A stretch of DNA of 64,000 nucleotides from NCBI GenBank assembly GCA_020740775.1, contig JAHEWK010000006.1, positions 1,240,001-1,304,000 on the forward strand. The letters are read 5' to 3'. Positions 35,060 to 47,838 of the stretch are shown one piece after another; the stretch's first letter is position 1, and every line of letters begins with the position of its first letter. The translations under genes and the position numbers were made by a program. The notes beneath the pieces were generated by a model. The model did no database searches, was not told the DNA's origin, and was given only the letters and a program-made list of their open reading frames with translations. Origin of the DNA: Ilyonectria destructans. Its lineage: Eukaryota > Ascomycota > Sordariomycetes > Hypocreales > Nectriaceae.

Positions 35060-38000
35060 ATGGCCCTCACTCCTTTCATTCTTTTGTCCCTTGCCTCTGC
35101 TGCGCAGGCCAATCCTCTTTGGGGCTTGGCCCGGCGTCAACAAGAGCTATGTGGAAACCCAGACATTTCTACTGCTGCTAGTCTAGTAGTGCCTGGCGCA
35201 CAAGGAGATGTCACCTTCACCCCATCTCAGGTGGCAGACACAGCGCTCTGGACACTGGCGACTCCCACGGCCATCTCCGAGACTGAGACTGTCTATCCTT
35301 TCGGATATGTTTGGGTGGCCTCCGAGCCAGTGACTCTGGAAGTCCCAGCTCTTCCTACAACTGATGTCCCTTACCCTCTGCCCGAGGGTGCGGCGGCGAC
35401 TCTGTGCAATGCCGCGCAAATTCTTGTCAACACTCCGGCGATCGCTGCCACTACAGACGCTTTTGAGACGCCGACAACGCCCACCAGCCTTACGGCCATT
35501 GTACCAGTCATATCCAGCACATTCGCCGATATTGTTGAAGAACCTAGCACCCCCACTACTGCCGTGACTCCTGAGGAGCCAACATCGGTTCCTCCTGTGA
35601 TTTCTAGCACATTTACCGATGTTGTTGGAGAGCCCAACACTCCCACGACTCCACAAGACACAACGACGTTGGTTCCTCCCGTGATCTCATCGACGTTTAC
35701 CGACGTTGTTGAGGGTCCCAGCACACCAACTACTCCTACCGCCGAGGATACCACGACGGCTGGAGAGACTACCACTGCTCAAGAGACAACCGAGGCTGAG
35801 ATAACCACCGGAGACACTACTCCTGCCCAGGAGACTACTCCTGGTGAGACTACCGCCCCGGACACGACAACTGCCCAGGACACAACAACTGCACAGGACA
35901 CAACAACTGCACAGGACACAACGACTGCACAGGACACAACGACTGCACAGGAAACGACAACTGCACAGGACACCACGCCTGGCGAAACCACCGCCGATGA
36001 AACCACCGCTGAGGAGACTACTGCTGAAACCACCGCTGCCGGTGAGACTACAACTGCCGTGGAGACCACCACCGCTGCTGATGGCACCACGACAACGGAA
36101 GCAGCCGATGGAACCACTGGCTTCCCAGATTATGATCCTCCCACGACCACCGTTAGCGGCCCCGAGGCCACAGACGATGCCATCGATGCTGGTCCTATTC
36201 TCTTTGCTCTTTGGTCTAACAGGGATATGGTACAAGACGAGGAGAAGAAGGATGAGTACATTCGAAAGTCCGAGGACACCCGCGACGATATTCTGATTCT
36301 GTGGGCCAATTTTGATATCAAGCCCGATATTCCCACAGAATGTGGCGAAACAGCGTTGGCGAAGAGAAGCCTTATCTCGGGCATCCTCAATGTCCTTGAT
36401 GATGCTGCCAAGCTGATTGGCTGTGCGACCAAGGTTGTGACAAACTTGGTCGATAATGTCAAGCTTCCGGTACCCCCCATTGATATCATCATCACTCTTA
36501 CGGATACGCTCAAGGAGATTTCTGATGAGCTTGAGAAGGAGAAGGAGAAGGAGACCGATCAACCTACAGAAACAGATGAGGTCTCTTCCACAGAGGAGCC
36601 AACCACCACTGCCACCAGCTGTGCGGAAACCGGCGTCGTGAGTTGCACTCAGACAGTCTACCTATCTACCTCTTTCTATAAGGATGGAGACGTGGATACT
36701 TCGACTGTCAAAACAGTGACTACTGAAGATTGCGTGACAATCACTCAGTGTGATGCCCAGGCTACGACCGAAGTCACAACTGTGACCACGGTGACTTCTA
36801 CCAGCGTCTCCGAGCTCATTTGTGACGTTGACTGCACAAAGTGCAACGTCGAGAGGCGGTGGGCAGAGCCTACATTGACTCCACAGGATGGAGGCGGTCT
36901 CTTTAGACGGCTGGATAATATGGACCAGGCCAAGTACGACACTGACACAAAGAAAGATGGATATGTCCTTAGGCAGATCAGTGAAGGCGCAGACAAGCTA
37001 AACTGGAACACCATCACCACCAACGTCGTTTCTGTTAATGGCGAGTGGGGAGAGAATCCGTTTGGTCTCTCTGTCGAGGGTCTGGTTGGGTAAGTCAAGG
37101 TGGTTGTACGTTTCTGAACTCGATTGCTAACATTAAATTCCAGGTGTACCGGAGTTACTATTGCCTCAGACAGGGGTGGCTGGCTTGCTCACTTCGTAAG
37201 TGAAATCTCTCTGCTCTGGAATGCCCTTGACGAAACACAAGAATGAACTAACAGACCAAATCCAGATGGAGCCAGGATTCTTCTACGACTCGAACAAACC
37301 GGCCGATGACGCGGCTAACAATGGTCGTAAAGATCTCTGGGACGGGATGATGAACCAACTCCGAGATGCAGAGGGAACTACAATTTCCGACAAGTTCACA
37401 CCTCCTAGCAGGCTTGCTGTTGAAGGTGGCATCCTGGCCTCTGACTCCAACGTGCAAATCTTCGTCTCTGTGCCCCGGATGCCAGAGACTTCCTTTGACA
37501 ACCCTACCTACCGCTACCCGGATCGTGTGGCCGAGCTCATCGATATCTTGACCGGCGAGAACGGAGCATTCCAAGGCGTCGAGGTCATCACCAAGACATA
37601 TGTGAAACCGCCGGCTGAAGAAACCGACGCTGAGATTGATGCCCGACTCAAGACTGCCCGTGGAATCATGTTCATCGAGTACGACGACTTCCAGGAGAAT
37701 TGGGAGACTGGCGAGTACTCTGATCCCCCTGACACCATGTGGCGTGTTTGGCAAGAGCGCAGTTACTACGAGCGCCGAATGACCCATACTGTGGAGGCTA
37801 CTCCCTCTTGCTCGAAACATGCAGATGAAGCGGCTGGCATGGATCCTAGCACCGCAAATGCGCTAGCAAAGAAGTTCTGCGAAGACAGTGGGATCGCATT
37901 TGACGCTGATGCTGAGCTCCAGCTTGGCGGTGGCGACCTCGACCCGGCTCAAACACTGGATGCTGACATCAAATTCAATTTTGAGAAGAAGGATGGAGAA

Positions 38001-38656
38001 TGCGCAAAGACTTGCACAGAGGCATATGAGCAGATGATCCATTCTTGTAAGAATTCCCACAGACCTGGCACTTGATCCCTTATTGACCATATCTAGGCCA
38101 GTACGACAGCCATCTTTACACCGGACAGGCCGAGCTTGATCTTGGCTGCGGCAAGTATAGTATGGATACCATCAAGCTCGATGAGCCTGAGCCCGAGCCT
38201 ACCGCACCTCCCGAGGTCAACAACTGCGCCGATCCCACGGTCTACACCAAGTTCAGCCTCAGCCAGGCGGAAGAAGCCATCGCCGACTTCTGCAGCCACG
38301 AAATCGTGCTCCCCGTGGCTGCCCAGCCCATCTTCAAGACATACAAGATGGACGGTGTAACCCTCCAGCTGATCACCCAGTGGACCACCACCGGCCTGCA
38401 AGGTTGCAACAAGCCCGCCGACGGCGCTTACATCCCCGAGGTGGCCCAGTCTGACTGCGAGGCCCGCTTCACGGGCGCCGTCAACAACTGCAACGTCGAC
38501 ACCACGGACGACAAGTACGGGCAGCGTCCCTATGTGTGGAACAGCCCCAACGGCTGCATAGACTTTTGGATCTATGGAGATGCCGAGGACTGGGACTGCG
38601 AAGGTTTTGGAGTACTGCCTGTTCCTTGCCAAGATGCGGGCCAGAAGCTGGATTAA
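35060..38656 (+). CDS. large Thr-rich secreted protein of unknown function
   Basis: Exons 35060-37089, 37144-37195, 37266-38046 and 38097-38656 encode 1140 residues. MALTPFILLSLASAAQA is a clear signal peptide; the ATG at 35060 is preferred over an upstream in-frame start because of it. Residues about 130-390 are Thr/Glu/Pro-rich, with six perfect TTTAQD-type hexapeptides that are probably O-mannosylated. A middle region has AGPILFALWSNRDM and paired Cys (SCAETGVVSCTQT, LICDVDCTKC). After the second intron comes a folded-looking module (TIASDRGGWLAHFMEPGFFYD...). The last exon is a Cys-containing domain. No catalytic motif is recognised, and no GPI signal is seen. It is probably an extracellular or wall-linked protein. 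Confidence 0.78.
35861..35968 (+). repeat. 18-bp coding tandem repeat, six units
   Basis: Six consecutive 18-bp units (GACACAACAACTGCACAG with a few third-position changes) encode the hexapeptide DTTTAQ in the Thr-rich secreted gene. The near identity points to recent expansion. Confidence 0.9.
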
Positions 38657-39596
38657 CGTGTTGGAATATCAGAGAGCGTATATGTATTACTATTGTATAT
38701 ATTAATTTTCAGGGAGAGTGGTAAACCTCGAGTTCCCCTACCAATCGAGCGATTCATCTGATCGTTCAAATATCGTCTTGTGGCCTTCGCCGTCCTCTTT
38801 CGTCCCCTCCCATGCCAGTATTGTCTCGACGAAGCTAAAAACAACCACGAGACTAGGCATTTGGAATGGATGGCACATCTGCAACCCTTCACGAAAGTCT
38901 TGGCTGCCTTAGTGAACTATCTCGCTATTCGGCGTGTTCGGCGTTCGCTCGAGGATACAGCCTAATTCTAGATCTGCCAGCTAATGTGCACTAGGCATCT
39001 GGACAAACCTGCTTCTGTATTAGCTACAGGCATACCCCTCACGAAATTTTGCAGCTGACTAGCCATGAAGTAGAAGATACATTTTCCACATTTTGGCTTG
39101 TTCATGTGAGCGAAGCGCGATTGCGTGCTTTGGCGATAAGGATTCTGATAAGTGTGATGAACTACAAGACGTCATCGGCACTTGTGATCACGAAAATGTC
39201 ACGACATTCAGAGCCACTCAAAATGAAGCACTGTCTCAAAATATAACACATCCTGCCAATCATATCCTTTGAATGTCATGTTAGCACTGACATTTTGGCG
39301 ATCGGGGTCCTATTCATGAGCGTGATGGGCTCTGTACGCCATGACTAAGCCGACTTTGCACGCAAGTCAGTCAGTTCTGTCCAATGACATCTGGAGCCTG
39401 GTTTCACCCAGAACGTTGTGAGAAAGGCGCAGTGAGCGTGTGATAAGAGTCGAAACAAGGGGGAAATGTCGTGCTTGGGGCCGCCTGTGACTACTCCAGG
39501 CGTCACCGTACTGTTGGCCTTCCTCGTCTGCTTGTTTGTAACTTTAGATCGTAATCGAGCATCGTATTGAATATTGTTACATCCCTTGACGCAATT
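38657..39596. other. intergenic region
   Basis: No gene seen on either strand between the secreted protein and the transporter. Confidence 0.45.
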
Positions 39597-41647
39597 ATGG
39601 CATTTCTATTCTCTTCGTGGCAAAAGGGTAGTTCACCGAATGAACTTGGTGACGAAGGGACAAACCCTTCAGGCAGTGGGTTGTGGGCACCGTCCAACGA
39701 TGATGAGATTCCGCTCCTCGGCGATGAGCAAAAGACATCTTCAGCGCCAACCAGAGGTGATCCTGGAACACCTCCACTAGGCCAGCCGCTGAATGAGAAA
39801 CTGTTCTGGTGGCAAAAGGATCAAGGGTTTGATGGAGATGCAATCGCAACTCAGGAGTCGGTCTTCGACGACCCGGTCCTCGCAAAGAGATATGAGCCTC
39901 GCCCCGACTGGGAGAACATCCATCGTTTTGACCCCTCCGCGCGGTGGACTTGGAATGAGGAATACAAGCTGGTCAGGAAAATCGATATTCGCATCATGAT
40001 CTTCGCTTGCGTAACTTTCATGGCGCTGCAACTTGACCGCGCCAACCTCACTCAGGCACTCTCAGATAACTTCTTATCCGATCTCGGGCTTGACACTGAC
40101 GGTAGGAGAGCGTGATGCTTACATATGCGGCCACTCACTAATAACACGGTCTAGACTATAATCTCGGAAACACGCTGTTCAAGCTGGCGTTCCTCTGTGC
40201 TGAACTACCATCGCAAGTGTTGAGTAAATGGGTCGGCCCGGATCGATGGGTTCCTATGCAAATGTGCCTCTGGAGCGTGGTATCGATCAGCCAATTTTGG
40301 TTAAAAGACAAGGCCACCTTCCTGATCACGCGTGTCTTATTGGCCATCTGTGAAGGTGGCTTCATTCCCGACGTATGTTGACAACCTTGCCGCCACGATC
40401 CGGTACAAGCTTATCATGGATAGATCATTCTGTACCTCAGCTATTTCTACAAGTCGCGTGAGCTGTCGATGCGTCTTGCTCTTTTCTGGGCGGCCATGTC
40501 CTTCTCCGACATTGTCGCCGGATTCCTGGCCGCCGGCCTTTTGCAGCTCCGCGGACTGTACGGTCTGGAAGGATGGCGATGGCTGTTCTTGATTGAGGTA
40601 AGTGACGAACATGAAAGCACCTTGTCCATATTGATAGCTGAGTCTGGAATCTAGGGAGGTTTGACCTTTTCTGTGGGCTTGCTGGCCTTCGGCTTCATGC
40701 CACCATCACCAACTCAGACCGCGAACTGGTTTCGGGGAGAGAAGGGGTGGTTTAGCAAAAGGCATTTGAAAACCCTGTTACCTCCTACTAGGTATAAGCA
40801 CTGACTTTCGACTAGGGAAGAAATAATCATGGTCAACCGGATCATCCGAGATGATCCAAGCAAAGGAGACATGCACAATCGACAGCCCATCACCCCGAAG
40901 CTACTGATCCAGAGTCTTCTTAACTACGATCTCTGGCCGCTCTACATCCTCGGCCTTTTCTGGGAGCAGCCGGTCGTACCTCCGAAGCAGTATCTTACAC
41001 TGCTTCTGCGCGACCTTGGATTCAGCACCGTGGTCACGAACCTGCTGACGGTCCCTACCATGTTTTTGACCATGTGCACGATCATGGGTATCACGTACCT
41101 GTCGGAACTCTTGGACGAGAGAGCCCTCGTTGCCATGATATCTCAAGTATGGGCGCTCCCGTTCCTCGTATTCCTGTACGTCGTGGATCTCACGCAGATC
41201 AACCGATGGGTTGCATGGGCGATGCTGACGCTCCTGCTCGCGTACCCCTCTCGTAAGCTTCGTTTCAACCCCGGATCGATCCTATCACTGATTGCAACGA
41301 CAGCCCACGCCATCCAAGTCAGCTGGAACTCTCGGAACTCGAACGCTGTTCGGCTACGGACGGTTTCCGCCGCCTTGTACAACATGTGCGTGCAGACCGC
41401 CGGCATCATGGCGTCAAACATATACCGGGCCGATGACAAACCCCGCTACCGGCGAGGGAACCGGAATCTGATGACAATCGCATGCTTCAACATCGGCCTA
41501 TATATGCTGGTGAAGGCGTACTATATGTGGCGCAACAAGGTTAGGGAGCAGAAATGGAGCGCCATGTCGGACGAGCAGAAGCAGCATTACCTTGATACCA
41601 CGGCAGACGAGGGGAACAAGAGGCTGGATTTTCGGTTTGCACACTAA
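39597..41647 (+). CDS. MFS transporter of the Dal5/TNA1 anion:cation symporter family
   Basis: Six exons (39597-40101, 40155-40372, 40424-40597, 40655-40761, 40816-41252, 41304-41647) encode 594 residues. A long hydrophilic N-terminus precedes helix 1 ([23 protein letters not shown]). Family landmarks are [60 protein letters not shown], and [19 protein letters not shown] in the central loop. [15 protein letters not shown] follows near the last helices. Relatives carry allantoate, nicotinate, pantothenate or other organic anions; the substrate here is unknown. The fourth intron (40762-40815) reads as GC-AG: only this junction restores the conserved WFSKREEIIM loop. The last intron (41253-41303) is open in frame and easily missed. 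Confidence 0.88.
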
Positions 41648-42323
41648 TGTGAACTTCCCCGGACGCCCAGGGGAGCATGCACATCTGGGGTGCTCTCCAC
41701 GTAGGTAGCCTAGATCCCGGGTAGTAGCCGGTTGGTGGTTTTGAAACGAGCGCTGATAAACCTGGTAGGCCGGGCCGTCTCTGGGACACGACAGAGGTGG
41801 CGCTCCAGTCGGCAATGTGACGATGCGACGGCCTGCGGCGGACGTCCCGGACACACATATCTCAACACTTTCACCTCCCTCTTTAGTCGCGCAAGTGGTC
41901 GGGACAAGGCTGTCGCCGACGTCCATGGCGCGATGCGGTGCAGGTGTCAATTATACGCGTCTGGGTGGCTGTTGCAGGCGCCTGGTCTAGACCCGCAGCT
42001 GTGTGTGGCAGGTGTTCCATGGCATGATCTGGGATCATCACGCAGCACATCTGCGCGGCGCTGGCCAATCGTCAACTGTGAGCATCCCGATGTGGTGAGG
42101 GGTTAAGGCTGGCATCGGACGTCGCCGCGCGCTCATTTGACCGGGTCTGGCACACCCGGGTCAACGGAACGTCGGAGGGAAAGGCCTCTGTGGCATTCAT
42201 TTCGTTGAGGTGCTGCCAGGCTTGCCAGGCCTGAATTGACAATAAGAACCCCGGCTGGCACACAGGGAGCGATGCCCATCTTCCAGCACCGATTGATACA
42301 TCACATTCACTGGACTCACTGCC
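41648..42323. other. intergenic region upstream of the carbonic anhydrase
   Basis: GC-rich, with only overlapping shadow frames. No feature supported. Confidence 0.45.
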
Positions 42324-43017
42324 ATGACCGCCCTCGTTTCCGTCGCCCCCGAGTTCGAAGCGGCGAACCAGCAGTATGCGGAGAGCTTCACGGGGGCCGA
42401 TTTGGCTTCTCCTCCAAGCCGGTATGTCTTCTCGAATCTTGAACTTTTATACGTCTCCCGGGATCATGGGCTGAGTTGGACCCAGGAAGGTGCTAGTCGT
42501 GACATGCATGGACTCCAGATTAGATCCCGCTAAGGCTCTGGGGCTGGAACTCGGAGATGCCCACGTGATCCGAAACGTAAGAATTACGAATGCGGAGTGC
42601 AACCTTGGAAAGACTCATTGCTAACTGCGCGAGTATAGGCTGGCGGGCGTGCCGTAGAGGCCATGAGGTCAATCTTGATTTCGCAGCAAATGCTTGGAAC
42701 ACGCGAGATCATCGTCCTCCACCACGTAAGGACTCCAAACCCCTCCTCTCCCTCCTTGGCGTGCCCATCACTAACCTGTCTTTCGCTACTCGCAGACCGG
42801 ATGTGGAATGCAAAAGTTCTCCGACTCGGAATTCCGAACAAAGGTCCGCAAGGAACTCAACGAAGACGTCGACCACATGTCCTTCCTACCATTTTCCGAC
42901 TTGAGGCAAAGTGTCCTTGATGATGTTCAGCTATTGAAGAAAAGCCCGCTGGTTTTGAATGTGCCGATCACAGGGTATATATATGATGTAAAGACGGGCA
43001 AGATCGAGCAAGTTTAG
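42324..43017 (+). CDS. beta-class carbonic anhydrase
   Basis: Exons 42324-42421, 42486-42576, 42639-42725 and 42796-43017 encode 165 residues. The zinc ligands and catalytic dyad are all present: VTCMDSR (C40, D42, R44), HTGC (H92, C95), and the [11 protein letters not shown] substrate loop. The short length and IIVLHHTGCGM pattern match the small type II beta-CAs of fungi and bacteria. The enzyme interconverts CO2 and bicarbonate, usually in the cytosol, feeding carboxylation reactions and CO2 sensing. There is no targeting peptide. The active-site Cys40 sits in a 91-nt exon, so an ORF-based call would miss it. Confidence 0.92.
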
Positions 43018-46000
43018 ATCGCATTCTTCTGTTGTGGGTGTTTCCCATCGCACTGGCTGGTCTGGTATTATTTTCTCCTTTTCTTTTTGTTTGGGCGGTA
43101 TCGACGATCGGATGTACATATTTTGTCACTATCAACATAAATATTCTGTTTATACCTAAGCAAATGCATATTCACTCTTAATTTGATCCCACCTCTCGTC
43201 TTTAATGAGTTTTTCCACTGAATTCCCAACGCAGATCGGGTGATATCTTCCATGCGACAGGCGTGGACATGCGAATTCGGCCAAGACCCGCCAATCTTTA
43301 CTCAACGCTCCACATCCGCTGAGTGTTGCTACCCGTAACAATGCAATCCCCAATCGCAAAGATAATTCTCAATAACATGAGATGTCAAAGATTAATACAA
43401 GATGTCATAATTTCTATCTTCATTTTGTGATAGTGGGTGAGCATCCAGGAGTTTTAGCAAGTAGACCCTTCTTGCTGGGCAAGGCCATTTTAAAGCGACA
43501 GCTCTGCCTCTGAGTTTGGCGGGGCATCCTTTTTTCCTTCTTTTAATCTTAAGTACACATTTTGTCTTATATTCTTTCCTTGTTCAAGCTGCTGCAGCAG
43601 TTCTTCTTACTGTTCTTCTATGTTGTAGTCCTTGTCTAGAAGCACTGTATCAAGTGTTCCATGAAGTTTGCAAGCCCATTCCATCTTTTGAGGCAGCTGT
43701 ACTTGACTTTCCCTCCTTACTTTGCTGCTGGCGATGATATCCTCTGCTCTTTGCTGTGGTTTGCACTATGTGTATCCCCCGAAAAAGTATGTCATCCTAA
43801 GCTGCTTCTGCTTCATGACGAGCAGGTGATTTTCTTGTGATGCAATCCGGTCGCCAATTTCGACTTTCTATATCCAATTAGTCTATAATATTTTTTGATA
43901 TGATCACATTCAATATCTACCGGCCAAATACTCGGACCCGCCGATGTATAATGTAACTTCTTAAAGTGCGAGAGGCCTTCTGACCTATTTGTCACCACAG
44001 CAGTCTTAGACGAGTAATCTTTGCCCGCATGGTTTTGACAACGTGCTAACTGTCGCAAGACGTCACGATTATTCTGCTAGATCGCCAGTCTTGGACAACG
44101 ACTAGATAACTGTGAAACTGTCGCGCCGCCCTACTCGAGATTGCCGGACCTATATTAGTCACCAAGTATTTTATTGGCTTATTTACTTAGAGACGGGAGA
44201 GTAGAAACTCAAGAGACTTGCCTCCAAAGGGGATCAGCAGTTCGTCTGATCCAGGATGCTCACATTGCAGAACAGTCTTCCACTAGGGTTGGATCAGAAT
44301 CTTTTTACAAGAAAGCCTACGGAGGGCCTAGCGGCTAGGATTATGACGAGTCTGGATACCAAGTATATTAAGGAGATAAAGACTCCAGTTGGTGTCAAGG
44401 TGGTCCAAAATACATGGTCACTACTCTGAGGTCGTCTGGGCCAGCTCTAGGAATATGCGTTCGTCCGAGGGATCAAGAGGTCAAATTGCAAACGTAGTTC
44501 TCGGGCTTGCAGCGTTGCCGAGTTTTATGTATGTCCTAGGTAAATGTTTTGTGTGATTACAATATCATCGATTGATCGCCTTCGGCAGTTCTTCCACTCT
44601 GGTTCCACAGGGTACCTCTAATGAGGCTACAATACGGGGACATCACCTTTGACTCAAGAACCATTTACATTCGTAAATGTAAGAGCGAAGGACAGGCTGC
44701 GTGCACTTCAAAGAAGATGAACCACATGTAAATTTAAGGATGTCTCAGCACCAAACTATCCAAACCCTTCAAACGTGACCAAAATACCAGTTCAAGTGCA
44801 GTAATTAAACCTTGTGACACACGAGGTCTATGACTTTTTCCATTTGCAAAATAGGCTTGCCCCCATCTCAAGTTATCGCACCGCATCTCCAGCCATAAAT
44901 AAATAGAAATGATATGTACATGGCCTCAAGGTATCATACTGTCTTGAGCGAATTGATTGGGATAGGGGTGCGTCAAAGGAGTGGCGAGACTGTATTCACT
45001 TTGGACTCCATTGTAGTAACACTACTGGGCTATATTGAGTCTCTTCGTTCACTTTAGTCGTTATGATCGCCGTGGTGATCACGGCGCAGTATTAGCAATC
45101 ATCGTTACATCGCAAGGCATACCCTGCAGACTTTCCCCCACTCATCTTCGTCGCTGTATTGGAGAAGTGCCTTTTCGCCCAAATGAAACACTGCACAAAG
45201 CGTTAACCCTTATCCAGCATAGCGGGTGGTCATATCCTTGCTGCTCACATCTCCCCACTCAGCCACTGGGGCCTTGATACTTAGCACTTGGGGTCATAAA
45301 GCGCGATACCATGAGAGTAGCCAAGACCATTTACTCGATCAATATGGAATACAACCATCATCACATGTGGTTCTGAACGCTTTAGGCAAGTCCAGTCTGT
45401 CCTCGGCCCAGCGTCAGGAGAATAATCTCTGGCCCCCAAAGTGGTTGCACCTCCAGACGCGATAATGGCTTTCAGCCTGCATGGCAAGTCTATGCAGATC
45501 AGTCTATTTCGCTGTAGTTATCCACCCTTTCCACTCAGCCCCTGCCCCCAGCTTATGACACGGCCTTTGCGCAGCGTGCTCCGTGCCGCTGAAGCTCCAG
45601 TTTGACCCTTGTCACAGCCTTTTGAAGCGCTTACCACGTCGCTTAATCCCCCCTTGTTTTAAACCTGCATAGAGTTTGAAAATCTCATTCAATCAGCGCG
45701 CGAGAAAGCAGAACCGGGTGGATTGAGTAAGCCGTAGAGCTGGGGGCATCGGCTGGCGGCACCGAGCAGCCATAGCCTGTGTTATTTCTGTCAGCCCCCT
45801 TCACCATCGCATACAATGCGCGAATCACTATGGTGAGCAACAATTTCGCTTCCATGTTATAACTGGGGTTTGCTTAGCTGGATCCACACCTTGCTTACCC
45901 TCCCTGCGCGGCGGATTCATCTCCGTCCGCGGTGGGTTGCTTTTGAGCAAAAGATCTAAAAGCTGACATTTCCCGGAATTGTTTGTTTCAAAAAAATAAA

Positions 46001-46184
46001 ATTGAAAATTGAAGTCAAATCTCGAAACTTTGTAGCAGCCAACATACGACGGCTTGATCAAGCCCATTCAACGTGTCCTTCTAGGCGGCCAACACCAGTT
46101 CAAATCCGCCCGTAACCGACGGAAGAGCCTCAGCTTCAGCAAAGAAGATCAGCATAAAATTTTACGAATATCAGCCTCATCCCA
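43018..46184. other. 3.2-kb gene-poor region
   Basis: No gene, RNA or intact transposon recognised. Short open frames lack motifs. Parts (about 43040-43600 and 43850-44200) are AT-rich, and parts around 44200-44700 look like decayed coding sequence that I cannot assign. A minus-strand frame at 45828-46067 has no support. Confidence 0.4.
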
Positions 46185-47058
46185 ATGAGTTCACACCACC
46201 TGAACGAACAAGCTGGCCTCGAGGTCGTGCAGGAACCCGAAGCCCCCCAAGTTGTCGAACAGCCCTGGCAGAAACACTTGGATTCCAGGTATGGGGCAAT
46301 TCCCGGATCAAAGCTCGATGGACGAACTCGGATTTCACTCAGCAGCAAGCTCACAATTTAGCCAGCAAGCAACCATATTCGCCATATTACCCTGGCTTCA
46401 ACGGCGATCCCCCAGCCAAGACAGGCCGCAGTCGCATCTGCGGCCTGCCGAAGAGGTGGTTTTTTATCTTAATTGGTATCCTCTCTGCGCTGGTGGTTAT
46501 TGGGCTAGCAGTAGGTTTGGGAGTTGGTCTAGGAACGAGGAAAAATGATTCAACCGACAGGTAGGTACAGCTTGGCGCATCATTCTTGGCTTGCTGGAAC
46601 CCGCGAAATGCTAACTTCCCCACAGCGGCACCTCAACAGCTGATGCAATCACAACCACATCAACCGAAATGAGAAGCACAGCGACAGAAACGACAGAGAC
46701 GACAGCAACGACAGCAACAACAGGGACAACAGAAACAACAGGGACAACAGAAGCAACGAGCACTGCTTCGTCGACATTCAGCTGCCCCAGCTCTGTCTAC
46801 ACGGCCCCTGATGACATCAAGTTCAATGTTTCTTGCGCCATAGACTATAACTCTGCGGTGAAGGGCACTGTGGATCTTAGCAATTTTGACACCGATACGA
46901 TGGTGGATTGCATTGATACCTGCGCAAATAGTACCATGTGCAAGGGAGTTGGCTATGGTGATAATGGCGGCGGAAAGAACACCTGCTGGATGAAGTCTGC
47001 GCTAGGGACACCCCAAGAAGCAGAGCCCAAATGGTTGTTTGCCGCGAAGGACGAATAA
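46185..47058 (+). CDS. type II membrane protein with PAN/apple-like C-terminal domain
   Basis: Exons 46185-46288, 46366-46560 and 46626-47058 encode 243 residues. The N-terminus is cytosolic and Pro/Tyr-rich (KQPYSPYYPGF) and ends in the basic ICGLPKRW. One helix (about 66-90: FFILIGILSALVVIGLAVGLGVGLG) is followed by a Thr-rich stalk (ATTATTGTTETTG). The C-terminus is an about 90-residue Cys module (SCPSSVYTAPDDIKFNVSC..., CIDTCANSTMCKGVGY, NTCWMKS) that fits the PAN/apple fold, usually a protein- or carbohydrate-binding module. The first junction uses the acceptor at 46365; the nearer AG at 46360 would put the helix out of frame. It is likely a surface protein of the wall interface. Confidence 0.75.
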
Positions 47059-47838
47059 ACAACACATGAACCAAAGTATGGTTACAATTAGACCTGAAGT
47101 AATTAATCATGGAACTCAATAGGCGTATTAATAATGAGATTTGTAACTGGTCCTAGTTCTAAAGCTGAGAATGATGTTAGATGATGAGGAGGATTCCCAA
47201 CCGTATGAACTTGATCGTGTGGGCGGAGACATGCCATGGGTATGGCAACTACTACCAATAGAAAAATCTTCAATCCTTGAGTAAAAACAACAACAGTCGT
47301 GCTGTATGTCATGGTCTGCGCCGCGACCCGATGACACCAACGTATCACCAAAATCCGTACGACCTTGAGATCCACACCAAGCTGCACCGAATATGCAACC
47401 AATATTATAAGTGCACAAGGTCAAGACAACTAAGATATTAAATTTAATTTTGGCTTGGGTTTAACCCAATCTACTACCTACGACTCGCCTCGAAAGGCAT
47501 TCAAGCCCACCTCAATCGGTGCGATGATGACTACCACCGTAAGGAATCCTTTGACTATTTCCTGACGGTGTTGATGTGGCTCTTAGGCATGCTTGAGACA
47601 AGGGACGAGACATGATCGGTTATACAAGGCAGCACTGTGGTTGACTAGCGCCTCAAAGGCCTCACTCTATTCTCTCGATTATCTAGTCAGCTACCTTCAC
47701 CCACCAAGCAAGCTTCATTCGCTCTTGTCCGTCCCAGACTTCTCCTGTTTGACCCTAGCAGCTCGTTCGGCACGTCCCTCGCTGCTCGAATCGAAGAATG
47801 CTAAGATAAAGTTAGCACTGTGGCATCTATCCGAAAAT
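47059..47838. other. convergent intergenic region
   Basis: Between the PAN protein (plus) and the dioxygenase (minus). No feature supported. Confidence 0.45.

Noticed and set aside
35687..36562. Minus-strand Ser/Gly/Cys repeat frame
   Set aside because: Antisense of the Thr-rich repeat tract.
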